Of a stretch of DNA of 64,000 bases, positions 35,232-44,184 are shown piece by piece; the first letter of the stretch is position 1; the number at the start of each line of letters is the position of its first letter. Below the pieces are notes generated by a model. The model made no database searches and was not told the origin of the DNA. It saw nothing but the letters and a program-made list of their open reading frames with translations. The translations under genes were made by a program, and so were the position numbers. This stretch comes from CAZEJS01 sp964512645 (GTDB lineage Bacteria > Actinomycetota > Geothermincolia > Fen-727 > Anoxymicrobiaceae), in contig CAZEJS010000001.1 in the NCBI GenBank assembly GCA_964512645.1, positions 1 to 64,000 of the forward strand. Reading direction: 5' to 3'.

Positions 35232-38009
35232 TTGGAAGAGATCACGGTCCGGATCGACGGGACTGAGGTGGTCGGGCCGAAAGGCTCGACGATACTGGAC
35301 ATGGCGAAAGCCGGCGGGATTGACATACCGACGCTGTGCTACGACCCGAGGCTGTCGCCTTACGGGGCCTGCAGGCTCTGCCTGGTGGAGGTCGAGGGCG
35401 CGCGGGGCCTGCTGCCGGCGTGCTACGCCGAGGCTACCGACGGCATGGTCGTCCGGACCGCCACCGAGCAGCTAGAGCGCATCAGGAAGACCCTGGTCGA
35501 GCTCCTGGTTTCGGACCACCCCATGGAGTGCCAGGGTTGCACGAAATCGGGACGCTGCGAACTGCAGAGACTGGCCGACCGGTACGGGGTCACCGACGAC
35601 TCCGCCTTCGAGGGAGAGGTGCACGAGTACGATCTCCTGCAGGAGAACCCTTTCATCATCCGGGACTACAACAAGTGCGTCATGTGCGGCCGCTGCATCC
35701 GGATATGCCGCGAAGTCCAGGGGGTCGGGGTTTACGACTTCGTCAACCGGGGATTCAAGGCGGTTCCCGGCACCCCCTACTCCAACCCGATGACCGAGAC
35801 TCCGTGCGAGTTCTGCGGGCAGTGCATCTCGACCTGCCCGACAGGCGCGCTCAAGGCGCGCCCGTACGAGGCCGAGGGGCGCGTGGCCGCGCGGGACCTG
35901 CTGCGCAACGCCTGCGCCTTCTTCAAGATGAGCGAGGACGAGATGATGGAGGCGCTGGGCCTCGAAGGCTGGAAGGTCCGTACGACCTGCGCCTACTGCG
36001 GCTGCGGCTGCCAGCTCGACCTCCACGTCATCGACAACAAGGTCGTCGAGGTGACCTCCCCCCTGATGGTGGGTCCCGGGCAGGGCAACCTCTGCGTCAA
36101 GGGACGGTTCGGCTACGACTTCATCGACAGCGACGACAGGCTGACCAGGCCGCTGATCCGCAAGGAGGGGCGTTTCGTCGAGGCCGGATGGGACGAGGCC
36201 CTCGACCTTATCGCCGCCAGGCTGGGGGAGGTGAAGGCGAAGAGCGGCCCCGACTCCATCGGCATCCTGTCCTCGGCGAGGGCCACCAACGAGGACAACT
36301 ACGTGGTGCAGAAGTTCGCCCGGGCCTGCGTCGGCACCAACAACGTCGACCACTGCGCACGTTTGTGACACGCTCCAACCGTCGCCGGTCTGGCGAAAAC
36401 GTTCGGAAGCGGAGCGATGACCAACACCATCGATGACCTCGAGGAAGCCGGGGCGATACTGGTCATCGGGTCCAACACCACCGAGGCCCACCCCATCATA
36501 GGCCTGCGGATCAAGAAAGCGGTAATGCAGAACGACTGCAAGCTGATCGTCGCCGAGCCGAGGCGCATCAGGCTCTCGCACTACGCCGACAGGGTCCTGC
36601 AGCACAGACCCGGCACCGACGTCGCCCTGCTCAACGGGTTCATGAACGTCATCATAGAGGAAGGCCTTTACGACGAGGCGTTCGTGGCGGAAAGGTGCGA
36701 AGGTTTCGAGGAGCTCAAGGAGCTCGTGAAGGAGTACCCCCCCGAAAAGGTGGCGGAGATCTGCGAGGTGGAGGCGGAAGAGATACGCCAGGCCGCGCGG
36801 ACCTTTGCCGCCGCCGACAGCGCCGCCATCCTGTACGCCATGGGCATCACCCAGCACACCACCGGCACCGACAACGTCGTTACCGTGGCCAACCTGTCGA
36901 TGCTCACCGGCAACATCGGCAAGCGCGGCGCGGGCGTCAACCCATTGAGGGGACAGAACAACGTCCAGGGCGCCTGCGACATGGGGGCGCTTCCCAACGT
37001 GTTCACCGGCTACCGCCCTGTGAGCGACGAGGAGACGCGCCGGAAGTTCGAGGAGGCCTGGGGCGTCGAACTGCCCTCCGAACCGGGGATGACCGCCACC
37101 GCGATGATGGAGGCCGCCGCGGAGGGCGGAATCAAGGCGATGTATATCGTCGGTGAGAACCCCATGGTCAGCGACCCCAACCTCCGCCACGCCGAGAGCG
37201 CCCTGGGGAACCTCGATTTCCTGGTGGTCCAGGACATATTCATGACCGAGACCGCGGCCCTTGCCGACGTGGTGCTGCCGTCGGCCTCCTTCGCGGAGAA
37301 GGAGGGCACCTTCAGCGCCACCGACCGGCGCGTGCAGAGGGTGCGCAAGGCGGTGGAGCCGCCCGGCGAAGCCCGGGCCGACTTCGAGATAGTCGCGGAC
37401 CTCTCGAGGAGAATGGGTTACGACATGGGCACTCCGGAGCCCGCGGAGATCATGGAAGAGGCGGCGTCTCTTACGCCGCATTACGGCGGCATCAGCCACG
37501 CCCGGCTCGATTCCCTGCCGGAGAACGAGGCGCTGCACTGGCCTTGTCCGGACCCCGGGCACCCTGGGACACCCATACTGCACACCGCGCAGTTCACCCG
37601 CGGCAAGGGCTGGTTCTGCCCGGTGCTCTACCGGGCGCCGGCGGAGCTGCCGGACGCGGAGTACCCGCTGGTCCTCACCACCGGGCGCGTCCTCTGGCAG
37701 TACCATACCGGTACGATGACCCGCCGAGTCGACGGCATCAACGAACTCGACCCCCACGGGAAGGCCTGGATCAACCCCGAGGACGCCGAGGAGGCCGGCA
37801 TCGAGATCGGCGGGGACGTGCGCATAGCCACCCGCAGGGGAGAGATCGAGATGGAGGCGCTGGTCACCAGGCGCATACCGAAGGGAATGATCTTCGTTCC
37901 GTTCCATTACTCCGAGGCGGCCGCCAACGTCCTCACCAACGACGCCCTCGACCCGGTAAGCCGGGTCCCGGAATTCAAGGTCAGCGCCGCCAGGATCAGC
38001 GCGAAATGA
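35232..38009 (+). CDS. fdhA: Formate dehydrogenase catalytic subunit (selenoprotein, NuoG-type N-terminus)
   Basis: A 925-residue molybdo/tungstopterin enzyme, read through an in-frame TGA at 36366-36368 as selenocysteine 379. The context HCARL-U-HAPTVAGL matches the Sec loop of FdhF-type enzymes. Domains: [2Fe-2S] ferredoxin (about 1-75), His-Cys [4Fe-4S] (HPMECQGCTKSGRCE), two [4Fe-4S] clusters (CVMCGRCIRIC, CEFCGQCISTCP), the molybdopterin Fe4S4 domain (CAYCGCGCQ), the catalytic domains, and a C-terminal dinucleotide-binding domain. It reduces CO2 to formate, or the reverse. TTG 35232 is chosen because GGAGG lies 6 bases upstream; an ORF extension to 35211 has no such site. It is not a pseudogene: both halves are conserved and in frame. 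Confidence 0.93.
36366..36416 (+). promoter_or_regulatory. SECIS element of fdhA
   Basis: The UGA (36366-36368) is followed 18 bases later by an apical hairpin CGCC-GGUCU-GGCG (36383-36395). The GGUCU loop and its 18-base distance from UGA are the same as in the Escherichia coli fdhF SECIS as I know it. A distal pairing of CGCTCC (36371-36376) with GGAGCG (36411-36416) can close the element. This would recruit SelB and Sec-tRNA. Confidence 0.85.
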
Positions 38010-38036
38010 GCCGCACCCCGATACCAGGAGCTTGAG

Positions 38037-39425
38037 ATGGAAGACACCCTAGTCGAAACGGAAGCCAAGACGGAGGCGGGGTCAGCGGACGTGCAGGACG
38101 TCAGGATCCTCGCGTTCCTGTGCAACTGGTGCTCTTACGCCGGGGCGGACCTGGCGGGCGTCTCCCGGATGCAGTACCCCTCCAACGTGATCGACATACG
38201 TGTGATGTGTACCGGGACGATCTCCCCGTACTACGTGCTGAAGGCGTTTCAGGAGGGTATCGACGGCGTCCTCATCGCCGGGTGTCACATCGGGGACTGC
38301 CACTACGACAAGGGCAACTACGCCACTGCCAGGAGGTTCCGGGTCATCAAGGACATCCTCACCGGCGTAGGAATAGACCCGAGGCGCCTTCGGCTGGAGT
38401 GGGTAAGCGCCGCTGAGGGCGCCAAGTTCCAGGACGTCATAACTTCGTTCACCGAGCAGGTGCGCGAGGCCGGCAGGTCCCCGCTGATGAGCGGCTCATC
38501 GAAAGGCCTGGCCGACACGGCCGCCGGGCCCGCGGTAGCCCCAGAGAGACTCCTCGACGTGAAGGCCGGCGACTGGCGCCCCGGGCCCACCGAGGAGGCC
38601 GTGGCGCGGGCGCTGCGGGGAGCGATCGAAAGCGGTGAGGCTTCCGCCGCTGTATTGCTGACGGAAAGCGACGGGCTGCTGGTGCCGCGGGTGGCCAGAA
38701 GCGCGGACGACCCCGCGTTCGAGCGGTTGTACGCCGGAGATTCCCGTTACCCCATGGCCTCCTTCGCGCTGATGGTCCTCCCGCTGGTCGAGGGAAGGCT
38801 GGCCCTCCCGGTGCGGGAGTGCGACAGGCGCATGATAGTCGAGCTGAAGAAGCACAACCAGGTGGATCCCGACAGGCTGCTGCTGCTGGGGGTGCCCTGC
38901 TCCCAGGAGCGCGCCGACACCTGCGGATGCGATCACCCGTTCACCTCCGCGGAGATCGCCGTGGCCCCGGCGCTGGCCGAGCCCGTGCTTCAGGAGACGG
39001 CGGACGGCGAACTGCCGGAGACGCCGGGGGAACTCCTCGAATACTGGATGGGCCACTTCTCGCGCTGCATCAAGTGCATGGGCTGCCGGAACGTTTGCCC
39101 GCTGTGCTACTGCAGCGAGTGCGCGCTGGACGACCCGGACCTCGTGGGACCGGACTCCAAACCTCCCGACATCCCGATATTCCACCTGATCCGCGCCGCG
39201 GATATGTCGGACCGATGCGTGGATTGCGGCATGTGCGAGGAGATCTGCCCGGCAGGCATACCCCTGCGCCGCCTCTACCGGCAGGCCCGCGACGTGGTCA
39301 GAGAAGCGTTCGGGTACGACCCGGGCGTCGACCCCGACGCCAGCAGCCCGGTCAAGATGCTGGGCGAGCCCGCCGACCTGGGCGGCATGAGGGATGGGTA
39401 CCGGGCCTCCGATCAGGAGCGGTAG
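38037..39425 (+). CDS. MvhD-type iron-sulfur protein fused to a FrhB-like and dicluster ferredoxin part
   Basis: In the 462-residue protein, residues about 20-150 are an MvhD domain (FLCNWCSYAGAD, RVMCTG, GCHIGDCHY), the [2Fe-2S] unit that links hydrogenases or formate dehydrogenases to heterodisulfide reductase. Residues about 190-310 resemble the FrhB/FdhB flavoprotein family only weakly (VPCSQERADTCGC). The C-terminus has two [4Fe-4S] sets (CIKCMGCRNVCPLCYCSEC and CVDCGMCEEICP). It starts 27 bases after fdhA. It probably carries electrons from the formate dehydrogenase to an Hdr-like partner. No hdrABC lies in the window. The domain reading is firm for MvhD, less so for the middle. Confidence 0.78.
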   Translation: MEDTLVETEAKTEAGSADVQDVRILAFLCNWCSYAGADLAGVSRMQYPSNVIDIRVMCTGTISPYYVLKAFQEGIDGVLIAGCHIGDCHYDKGNYATARRFRVIKDILTGVGIDPRRLRLEWVSAAEGAKFQDVITSFTEQVREAGRSPLMSGSSKGLADTAAGPAVAPERLLDVKAGDWRPGPTEEAVARALRGAIESGEASAAVLLTESDGLLVPRVARSADDPAFERLYAGDSRYPMASFALMVLPLVEGRLALPVRECDRRMIVELKKHNQVDPDRLLLLGVPCSQERADTCGCDHPFTSAEIAVAPALAEPVLQETADGELPETPGELLEYWMGHFSRCIKCMGCRNVCPLCYCSECALDDPDLVGPDSKPPDIPIFHLIRAADMSDRCVDCGMCEEICPAGIPLRRLYRQARDVVREAFGYDPGVDPDASSPVKMLGEPADLGGMRDGYRASDQER

Positions 39426-39505
39426 TCGAAGAGCATCTCGATCATGCCGCAGTCGAGCGAGGCATCCCCTTTTCCTTCGATAGCGGCACGAACCCCGGGC
39501 GTCCG

Positions 39506-39538
39506 TAATAAAACGAGGGCGGACAACGCCCGCCCTCG
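39506..39538 (-). terminator. Terminator of the Wood-Ljungdahl operon
   Basis: On the minus strand a perfect 9-bp stem (39538-39530 with 39522-39514) and a 7-base loop are followed by TTTTATTA (39513-39506). It lies about 65 bases after the acsE stop. The stem could also act on the convergent formate dehydrogenase transcript, though the plus-strand side lacks a U-run. Confidence 0.75.
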
Positions 39539-39601
39539 CCGTCTTCAATCAGAGCACGGGCGCCGGCGGGACGCTGCAAAGTCCCCGCACCCGCATTCGC
39601 T

Positions 39602-40483
39602 TTAGAGCTCGAGGTAGGAGGCCGCGAAGAGGGTCTCCTCGTGGAAGAGCTTGACGGTCTTCTTGATCGCCAGCTGCAGCGGGTCGCTCAGGTCGAGCTC
39701 GCCCTCCTTGAGCCCCTCGGCGATCTGCACCAGGTCGTACTCCGGGCTCTCCATGCGCGCGACCGCCATCAGTTTCTCGTCATTGGGGTCGACGATCGCC
39801 GCGTCCATGCCGTGGCCCATCAGGGCCGCAAGGTAGATACGGTTGACGAACTCGGCGTTCTCGGTGGTGAGCCCACACTTGTTGCTGACGTTGGACAGGC
39901 CGCAAACGAGGTGCGGCTTGTCCGGGAGCTCGGAGAACATCTGGGTCGCCACCAGGAGGGCGTGCACCTGGTCCTGGGCTACCCCAATGGGGAGCACGAT
40001 CGGGTCGATCCAGTAATCGTCGTGCCCGATCCCCGCCGCCTCGAACGCCATCATCAGGTTGTAGCCGTTGGTGACACGCTCCTCGGCGTCACGGGGCACA
40101 CCGGCCTCGCTTGTGCACAGTCCCACCACCTTGGCGTTGTACTCCAGGGCCAGCGGGATGAGACGGTCCATCCGCTCCTGGACGTTGGAGATCGAGTTGA
40201 TTATCTTGGGGTTCTTGCCCACCTTGAGGCCGGCTTCCATCGCGTCCATGTTCATCGTGTCCAGCGACAGCGGCAGGTCGGTGACCTCCTCTATCGTCTC
40301 CACCATCCACTGCATGAGCTCGGGGCCGTTCTTGGTGGCCGGCCCGAGGTTGATGTCTATGCAGTCGGGCTTGCCCTCGAGCTGGATCGTCACCATGTCC
40401 TGGATGGGGCCCTTTTCGCGGGCGTTCATGGCCTCCTTGATCTTCGTGGTGATCACGTTGACCTTCTCGGCGATGATGTACAT
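39602..40483 (-). CDS. acsE: Methyltetrahydrofolate:corrinoid/iron-sulfur protein methyltransferase
   Basis: The 293-residue TIM-barrel protein of the pterin-binding family moves the methyl group from methyl-THF to the corrinoid of AcsCD. Signature segments are IINSIS, the IDPIVLPIG stretch and GLSNVSNKCG with the conserved Asn that assists N5 activation. It is about 30 residues longer than clostridial AcsE (roughly 262), mostly at the C-terminus. GGAGG lies 5 bases before the ATG. It is the last gene of the operon. A related MtrH/DHPS-type function is less likely in this context. Confidence 0.88.
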   Translation of the reverse strand: MYIIAEKVNVITTKIKEAMNAREKGPIQDMVTIQLEGKPDCIDINLGPATKNGPELMQWMVETIEEVTDLPLSLDTMNMDAMEAGLKVGKNPKIINSISNVQERMDRLIPLALEYNAKVVGLCTSEAGVPRDAEERVTNGYNLMMAFEAAGIGHDDYWIDPIVLPIGVAQDQVHALLVATQMFSELPDKPHLVCGLSNVSNKCGLTTENAEFVNRIYLAALMGHGMDAAIVDPNDEKLMAVARMESPEYDLVQIAEGLKEGELDLSDPLQLAIKKTVKLFHEETLFAASYLEL

Positions 40484-40536
40484 CTCTACCTCCTTGCCAT
40501 CTCCCTGTTCATACGTCCGTCGTATGCGCCATCGCG

Positions 40537-41397
40537 CTATTCCAACATCCTGTGGGCGAAGTACGAACTCCGCACCAGGGGCCCGGCGGCAACCGCCTCG
40601 AACCCCATCGCCAGCGCAGCCTCCTCGAGCGAAGCGAACTCCTCCGGTTCCCAGTAGCGCTCCACCGGCACGTTCGCCGCGCCCGGCCTGAGGTACTGTC
40701 CGACGGTCAGGAGCCTGCAGCCGGACTCCAGCAGGTCCTGCATCAGGGCGAGGACCTCGTCCCGGCTCTCCCCGAGCCCGACCATCAGTCCGCTCTTGGT
40801 CCGGAACCCCGCCCCGGCGGCCCTGGATAGCACCCCCAGTGACCTGGAGTAGGCGGCCTGCGGCCTTGCCGTGGCGTAGAGCCTCTCCACCGTCTCCACG
40901 TTGTGGTTGAAGACGTCGGGCCCGGCGGCCAGCACCGTGTCCACGTCGCCGCTCCGCCCGGCGAAATCGGGTACCAGCACCTCGGTCGTCACCCCGGGCG
41001 CCGCGTCCCTGACGGCCTCCACCACGGCGGCGAAATGCCCCGCCCCCCCGTCGGGCAGGTCGTCCCTGGTCACCGACGTCACCACGACGTGCCTCAGGCC
41101 CATCTCCGCGGCCGCTTTCGCCACCCTCTCAGGCTCGTCTTCCTCGAGCGGACCGGGCGTCCCCCCGGGGACCGCGCAGAACCCGCAGTCCCTGGTGCAC
41201 CTGTCGCCCATTATCATGAACGTCGCGGTCCCCGCTTCGAAGCATTCCCCGCGGTTCGGGCACTTGGCCCCTTCACAGACCGTGTTCAGGCGTTGCTCCG
41301 CGAGGACTCCTTCAACCCTGGACACCTGCGGCCCGCACCTGACAGGCCTCAGCAGCCAGCGGGGCATCCGGTCCCTGGAGCGAGGCTCCGACAGCAT
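40537..41397 (-). CDS. lipA: Lipoyl synthase
   Basis: The 286-residue radical SAM enzyme inserts two sulfurs into octanoyl groups on lipoyl-carrier proteins. Auxiliary-cluster cysteines are C41, C46 and C52; radical SAM cysteines are C67, C71 and C74 (CTRDCGFC). The C-terminal RSSY motif is present. Its ATG directly abuts the stop of the core-MetE gene (0 bases). Placement inside an acs operon is unusual. gcvH (25211) is the only obvious substrate carrier in the window. Confidence 0.93.
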   Translation of the reverse strand: MLSEPRSRDRMPRWLLRPVRCGPQVSRVEGVLAEQRLNTVCEGAKCPNRGECFEAGTATFMIMGDRCTRDCGFCAVPGGTPGPLEEDEPERVAKAAAEMGLRHVVVTSVTRDDLPDGGAGHFAAVVEAVRDAAPGVTTEVLVPDFAGRSGDVDTVLAAGPDVFNHNVETVERLYATARPQAAYSRSLGVLSRAAGAGFRTKSGLMVGLGESRDEVLALMQDLLESGCRLLTVGQYLRPGAANVPVERYWEPEEFASLEEAALAMGFEAVAAGPLVRSSYFAHRMLE

Positions 41398-42450
41398 CTA
41401 CGAGTACCTCGCCCGCATCGCCTCCGAGACCTCCCGGGTCAGCACCAGCGCCCTCTCGGCGACCTCCATGCTCGCGGGCCCCAGCCCGCAGGACGGTGAG
41501 ACCAGCGACCTTGCCGCGACAAGGCCCCTGTCGATCCCCTGCCCCTCCAGCACGTCGAACCCGCTCTCCAGCATCGAGACCAGCTCGGCAGATGTGATGC
41601 TGGTAACGCTCTCGTCCTTGGGGATGACCCCCCAGGCCAGAGAGCCACCGCGCTCGAGGTGCCTGGCGATGTCGGGACCGTACGCAACGAACGGCTCCAT
41701 GTACTCGAACGCATCGAAGTGGACCACGTCCACCCCAGTGGCGAACACGAGCGACCAGTCCGTGTTCCCGCAACAGTGCACGCCCGTGATATCCGCGCCG
41801 CACCCCGCGAGGCACTCGGTGATGTCGTTGACGACCTGCTCCCTGCTGACGCTTATGAGCGCAGAGCCCACTGAATGCAGGTAAGGCTCGTCGTAGAACA
41901 TCACCACTTTCGCCCCGGGCGCGGCCTTTCTCAGCTCTCGGCTCTGCCACGCGCCCTTGAGCGCGAGCCCCTTCACTATCGCCTGCTCCAGGTCAGGATG
42001 GTAGATGCTCGCCTTCCTGTTCTGGTCGGTGACGGTGAGCCCGAACGAGGCAGGGCCCGTAACGTGGCCTTTCACATATGGCCTGCTCTCGAGGTCGCTC
42101 GCGAAAGCTCCCCCGAGGAACGCCGCAAGCCCGTGTGCGTACTCGCCCGATATCGCGAACCTGTCCAGGTCTTCGGCGATGACGGCCTCGTAGAAACTCT
42201 CGAGCTCCTCCGGAAGCGCGTCGTCCACCTGGAACCACAAGCGCTTGGCGGCCTCGTCAACCCTGATCCCCGGAAGGCCCTGCGAGTACTGGGCGTACAT
42301 GTTCTCGAGGAAGCCTATCTTCGGCAGCTGCGGCCAGGCCGCTACCTCGCCGAAGGCTTCCAACATGAGCTTCACGGCCTGCTCAGCATCCGTGTGCGGC
42401 AGGCTACCGATAGCTATCATCGCGAACCACGGTTCGAAATCACCAGTCAT
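41398..42450 (-). CDS. Core methionine synthase-like protein (MetE C-terminal domain family)
   Basis: The 350-residue UROD/MetE-fold protein has an intact MetE-type zinc site: H225 and C227 (HCC), E249 and C321 (SPSCGL). The C227-to-E249 spacing of 22 equals that of the MetE enzyme. The N-terminal half of classical MetE, needed for triglutamyl methyl-THF, is absent. Short core-MetE proteins are known in Wood-Ljungdahl organisms that take methyl from methylcorrinoids. Encoded in the acs operon between metF and lipA, it most likely makes methionine from homocysteine with methyl-CFeSP or another methylcorrinoid. A generic uroporphyrinogen-decarboxylase-like methyltransferase is the alternative. 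Confidence 0.75.
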   Translation of the reverse strand: MTGDFEPWFAMIAIGSLPHTDAEQAVKLMLEAFGEVAAWPQLPKIGFLENMYAQYSQGLPGIRVDEAAKRLWFQVDDALPEELESFYEAVIAEDLDRFAISGEYAHGLAAFLGGAFASDLESRPYVKGHVTGPASFGLTVTDQNRKASIYHPDLEQAIVKGLALKGAWQSRELRKAAPGAKVVMFYDEPYLHSVGSALISVSREQVVNDITECLAGCGADITGVHCCGNTDWSLVFATGVDVVHFDAFEYMEPFVAYGPDIARHLERGGSLAWGVIPKDESVTSITSAELVSMLESGFDVLEGQGIDRGLVAARSLVSPSCGLGPASMEVAERALVLTREVSEAMRARYS

Positions 42451-42510
42451 AGGGCCCGGCCCCTTCCCGCCTTCTGACCACTCTGCATCACCAGATGTCT
42501 GCTATGCGCA

Positions 42511-42551
42511 AAGGGGTCTGACCCCGACTGCGATCAGTGCCCTTAAAGGGC
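42511..42551. repeat. Two intercistronic palindromes between core-MetE and metF
   Basis: GGGGTCTGACCCC (42513-42525, six pairs around a single T) and GCCCTTAAAGGGC (42539-42551, six pairs around A, overlapping the metF stop) lie in the 92-base gap. The first, with its preceding AA, resembles REP-like palindromes that are dispersed in many genomes. The role is unknown. Confidence 0.4.
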
Positions 42552-43493
42552 GTTGATATCCAGCTCTGCCTCTTCGAGGATCCTCGGTACGACGTCCTCC
42601 TTGCCGATGGCCATGATGTGCACGCCGTCAGCGAGGTTCTCTTCGCGGATCCGCTTGATGTGCCGCGCCATGATCTTGATGCCAACATCGATGCCTTTGC
42701 CCTTCTCGGCAGCCGACATCTCTTCGATGAGGTCATCGGGCACGAAGACGCCAGGTACGTTCTTGTTCATGTACTTGGCCATGCCCGCCGACGTGAGCAG
42801 AACCAGGCCCGCCTGCATCTTGATCGGGTACTGGCGCGCGATCTTCATGAACTTGGCGAAGTTGTCCATGTCGTAGATCGCCTGGGTCTGGAACCACTCG
42901 GCTCCGGCCTCGACCTTCTTCTCGAACTTGATGAGCTGCGGCTCGATGGGCACGGCCTCGGGCGTCACGATGGCGCCCTTGTAGAACTTGACGGGAGCGT
43001 TCATCTCGTTCCCGCCGAGGTCCTTGCCCTCCTCCATCAGGCGGATCATGTTCAGGAGCTGGACCGACTCGAGGTCGAATACCGCCTTGCACTCCTTGTG
43101 GTCGCCCGTGGGGACGCTGTCGCCGGTGAGGCACAGCACGCTGCGGACGCCCCGGGTGTAGGCGAAGAGCATCTCGTTCTCCAGCGACATGCGGTTGCGG
43201 TCACGGCAGGTGACCTGCAGGTTCGGCTCGCCGCCTCTCTCGAGGATTATCAGCGCGGTAGCCAGCGACGGGTAGCGCATCACCGAGCTCTGGTTGTCGG
43301 TGATGTTCATCGCGTGCACCTTGTCCTTGAGGAGGTCGACGTGCTCGATGACCTCCTCGATGTCAGGTCCCTTGGGGGGCCCGATCTCGCCGGAGACCAG
43401 GAACTTGCCGGACTCCAGAACCTCCTGAATGGAAGGCTTAGAGTTCTTGACCTTGAGTTCTTCCCATACCTTCTCTACGCTCATCCTATTCAC
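42543..43493 (-). CDS. metF: Methylenetetrahydrofolate reductase catalytic subunit
   Basis: The 316-residue FAD-binding TIM-barrel protein reduces methylene-THF to methyl-THF, the last step of the methyl branch. It shows SGEIGPPKG, the NITDNQSS segment, CLTGDSVPTGDH and the FQTQAIYD active-site run. It overlaps metV by 8 bases. Acetogen-type MetF works with MetV and often with an Hdr- or Rnf-linked donor; the donor is not encoded here except possibly via the MvhD fusion. Confidence 0.92.
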   Translation of the reverse strand: MNRMSVEKVWEELKVKNSKPSIQEVLESGKFLVSGEIGPPKGPDIEEVIEHVDLLKDKVHAMNITDNQSSVMRYPSLATALIILERGGEPNLQVTCRDRNRMSLENEMLFAYTRGVRSVLCLTGDSVPTGDHKECKAVFDLESVQLLNMIRLMEEGKDLGGNEMNAPVKFYKGAIVTPEAVPIEPQLIKFEKKVEAGAEWFQTQAIYDMDNFAKFMKIARQYPIKMQAGLVLLTSAGMAKYMNKNVPGVFVPDDLIEEMSAAEKGKGIDVGIKIMARHIKRIREENLADGVHIMAIGKEDVVPRILEEAELDINAL

Positions 43494-44148
43494 CGCCCTT
43501 CACGCGCTCGATCACCAGGCGGCCCGGCTTCATGACCGGGTTCCAGTTCTTGGGCGGCTGGTATTCCTTCATCTTGGACAGCTTGCCCTCCCGCTCGAGC
43601 TGCTGATAAATGAGGGTCCACGCGCAGTCCTTCTCGGGGTCCACCTCGCACTTCCCGTCGTTGGTTCCGCCGCACGGCCCGTTGAGGATGCCCTTGTGGC
43701 AGCGGGTCACCGGGCATATCGCGCCGGTCATCTCCAGCACGCAGTCTCCGCACAACTGGCACTTCTCCTCGAACTGGCCGACCCGCATCACGTTGCCGAG
43801 GAACAACGTATCGTTGGAAGGAAACACGGGTTTGTCCGTGGCGTTCCTCGCCGCCTGGGTACCCGCCCCGCAGGACATGACAAGGAAGGCGTCGGCCTTC
43901 TCGACCTCGTCCTTGTGGGCGCGGAACTCCTTCTTGATGTCCAGCTCCTGGCAGCCGGTCTCGGGGACGAAGCCGCCGGTAACGACCTTGCCCTCGGCCG
44001 TGAGCTTCTCGGTCATCTCCTTAATCTGGTCTTCGCCACCGGTCTGGCACGCGGTGGCACAGTCGCCGCAGCCGATCAGGAAAACGCTCTTGGCGTCTTC
44101 AAGCTCTTTGAGGATGGCCTCAAAGGCTTTCTGCTTGGTTATGATCAC
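43486..44148 (-). CDS. metV: Methylenetetrahydrofolate reductase zinc/iron-sulfur subunit
   Basis: The 220-residue protein matches the MetV partner of acetogenic MetF. Cysteines are clustered in GCGDCATACQTGG and in the C-terminal CQLCGDCVLEMTGAICPVTRC, CGGTNDGKCEVD and CAW region, which bind zinc and iron-sulfur centres. It starts 37 bases after acsC and overlaps metF by 8 bases. It probably passes electrons to the MetF flavin. Confidence 0.9.
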   Translation of the reverse strand: MIITKQKAFEAILKELEDAKSVFLIGCGDCATACQTGGEDQIKEMTEKLTAEGKVVTGGFVPETGCQELDIKKEFRAHKDEVEKADAFLVMSCGAGTQAARNATDKPVFPSNDTLFLGNVMRVGQFEEKCQLCGDCVLEMTGAICPVTRCHKGILNGPCGGTNDGKCEVDPEKDCAWTLIYQQLEREGKLSKMKEYQPPKNWNPVMKPGRLVIERVKGGE

Positions 44149-44184
44149 CTGCTCCTCCTTTCAATGTCCGCTCCTTCGAACGCT

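Noticed and set aside
36366..36416. Frameshift or stop-codon pseudogene in formate dehydrogenase
   Set aside because: The reading frame is the same on both sides, the TGA sits exactly at the catalytic Sec position, and a SECIS hairpin follows.
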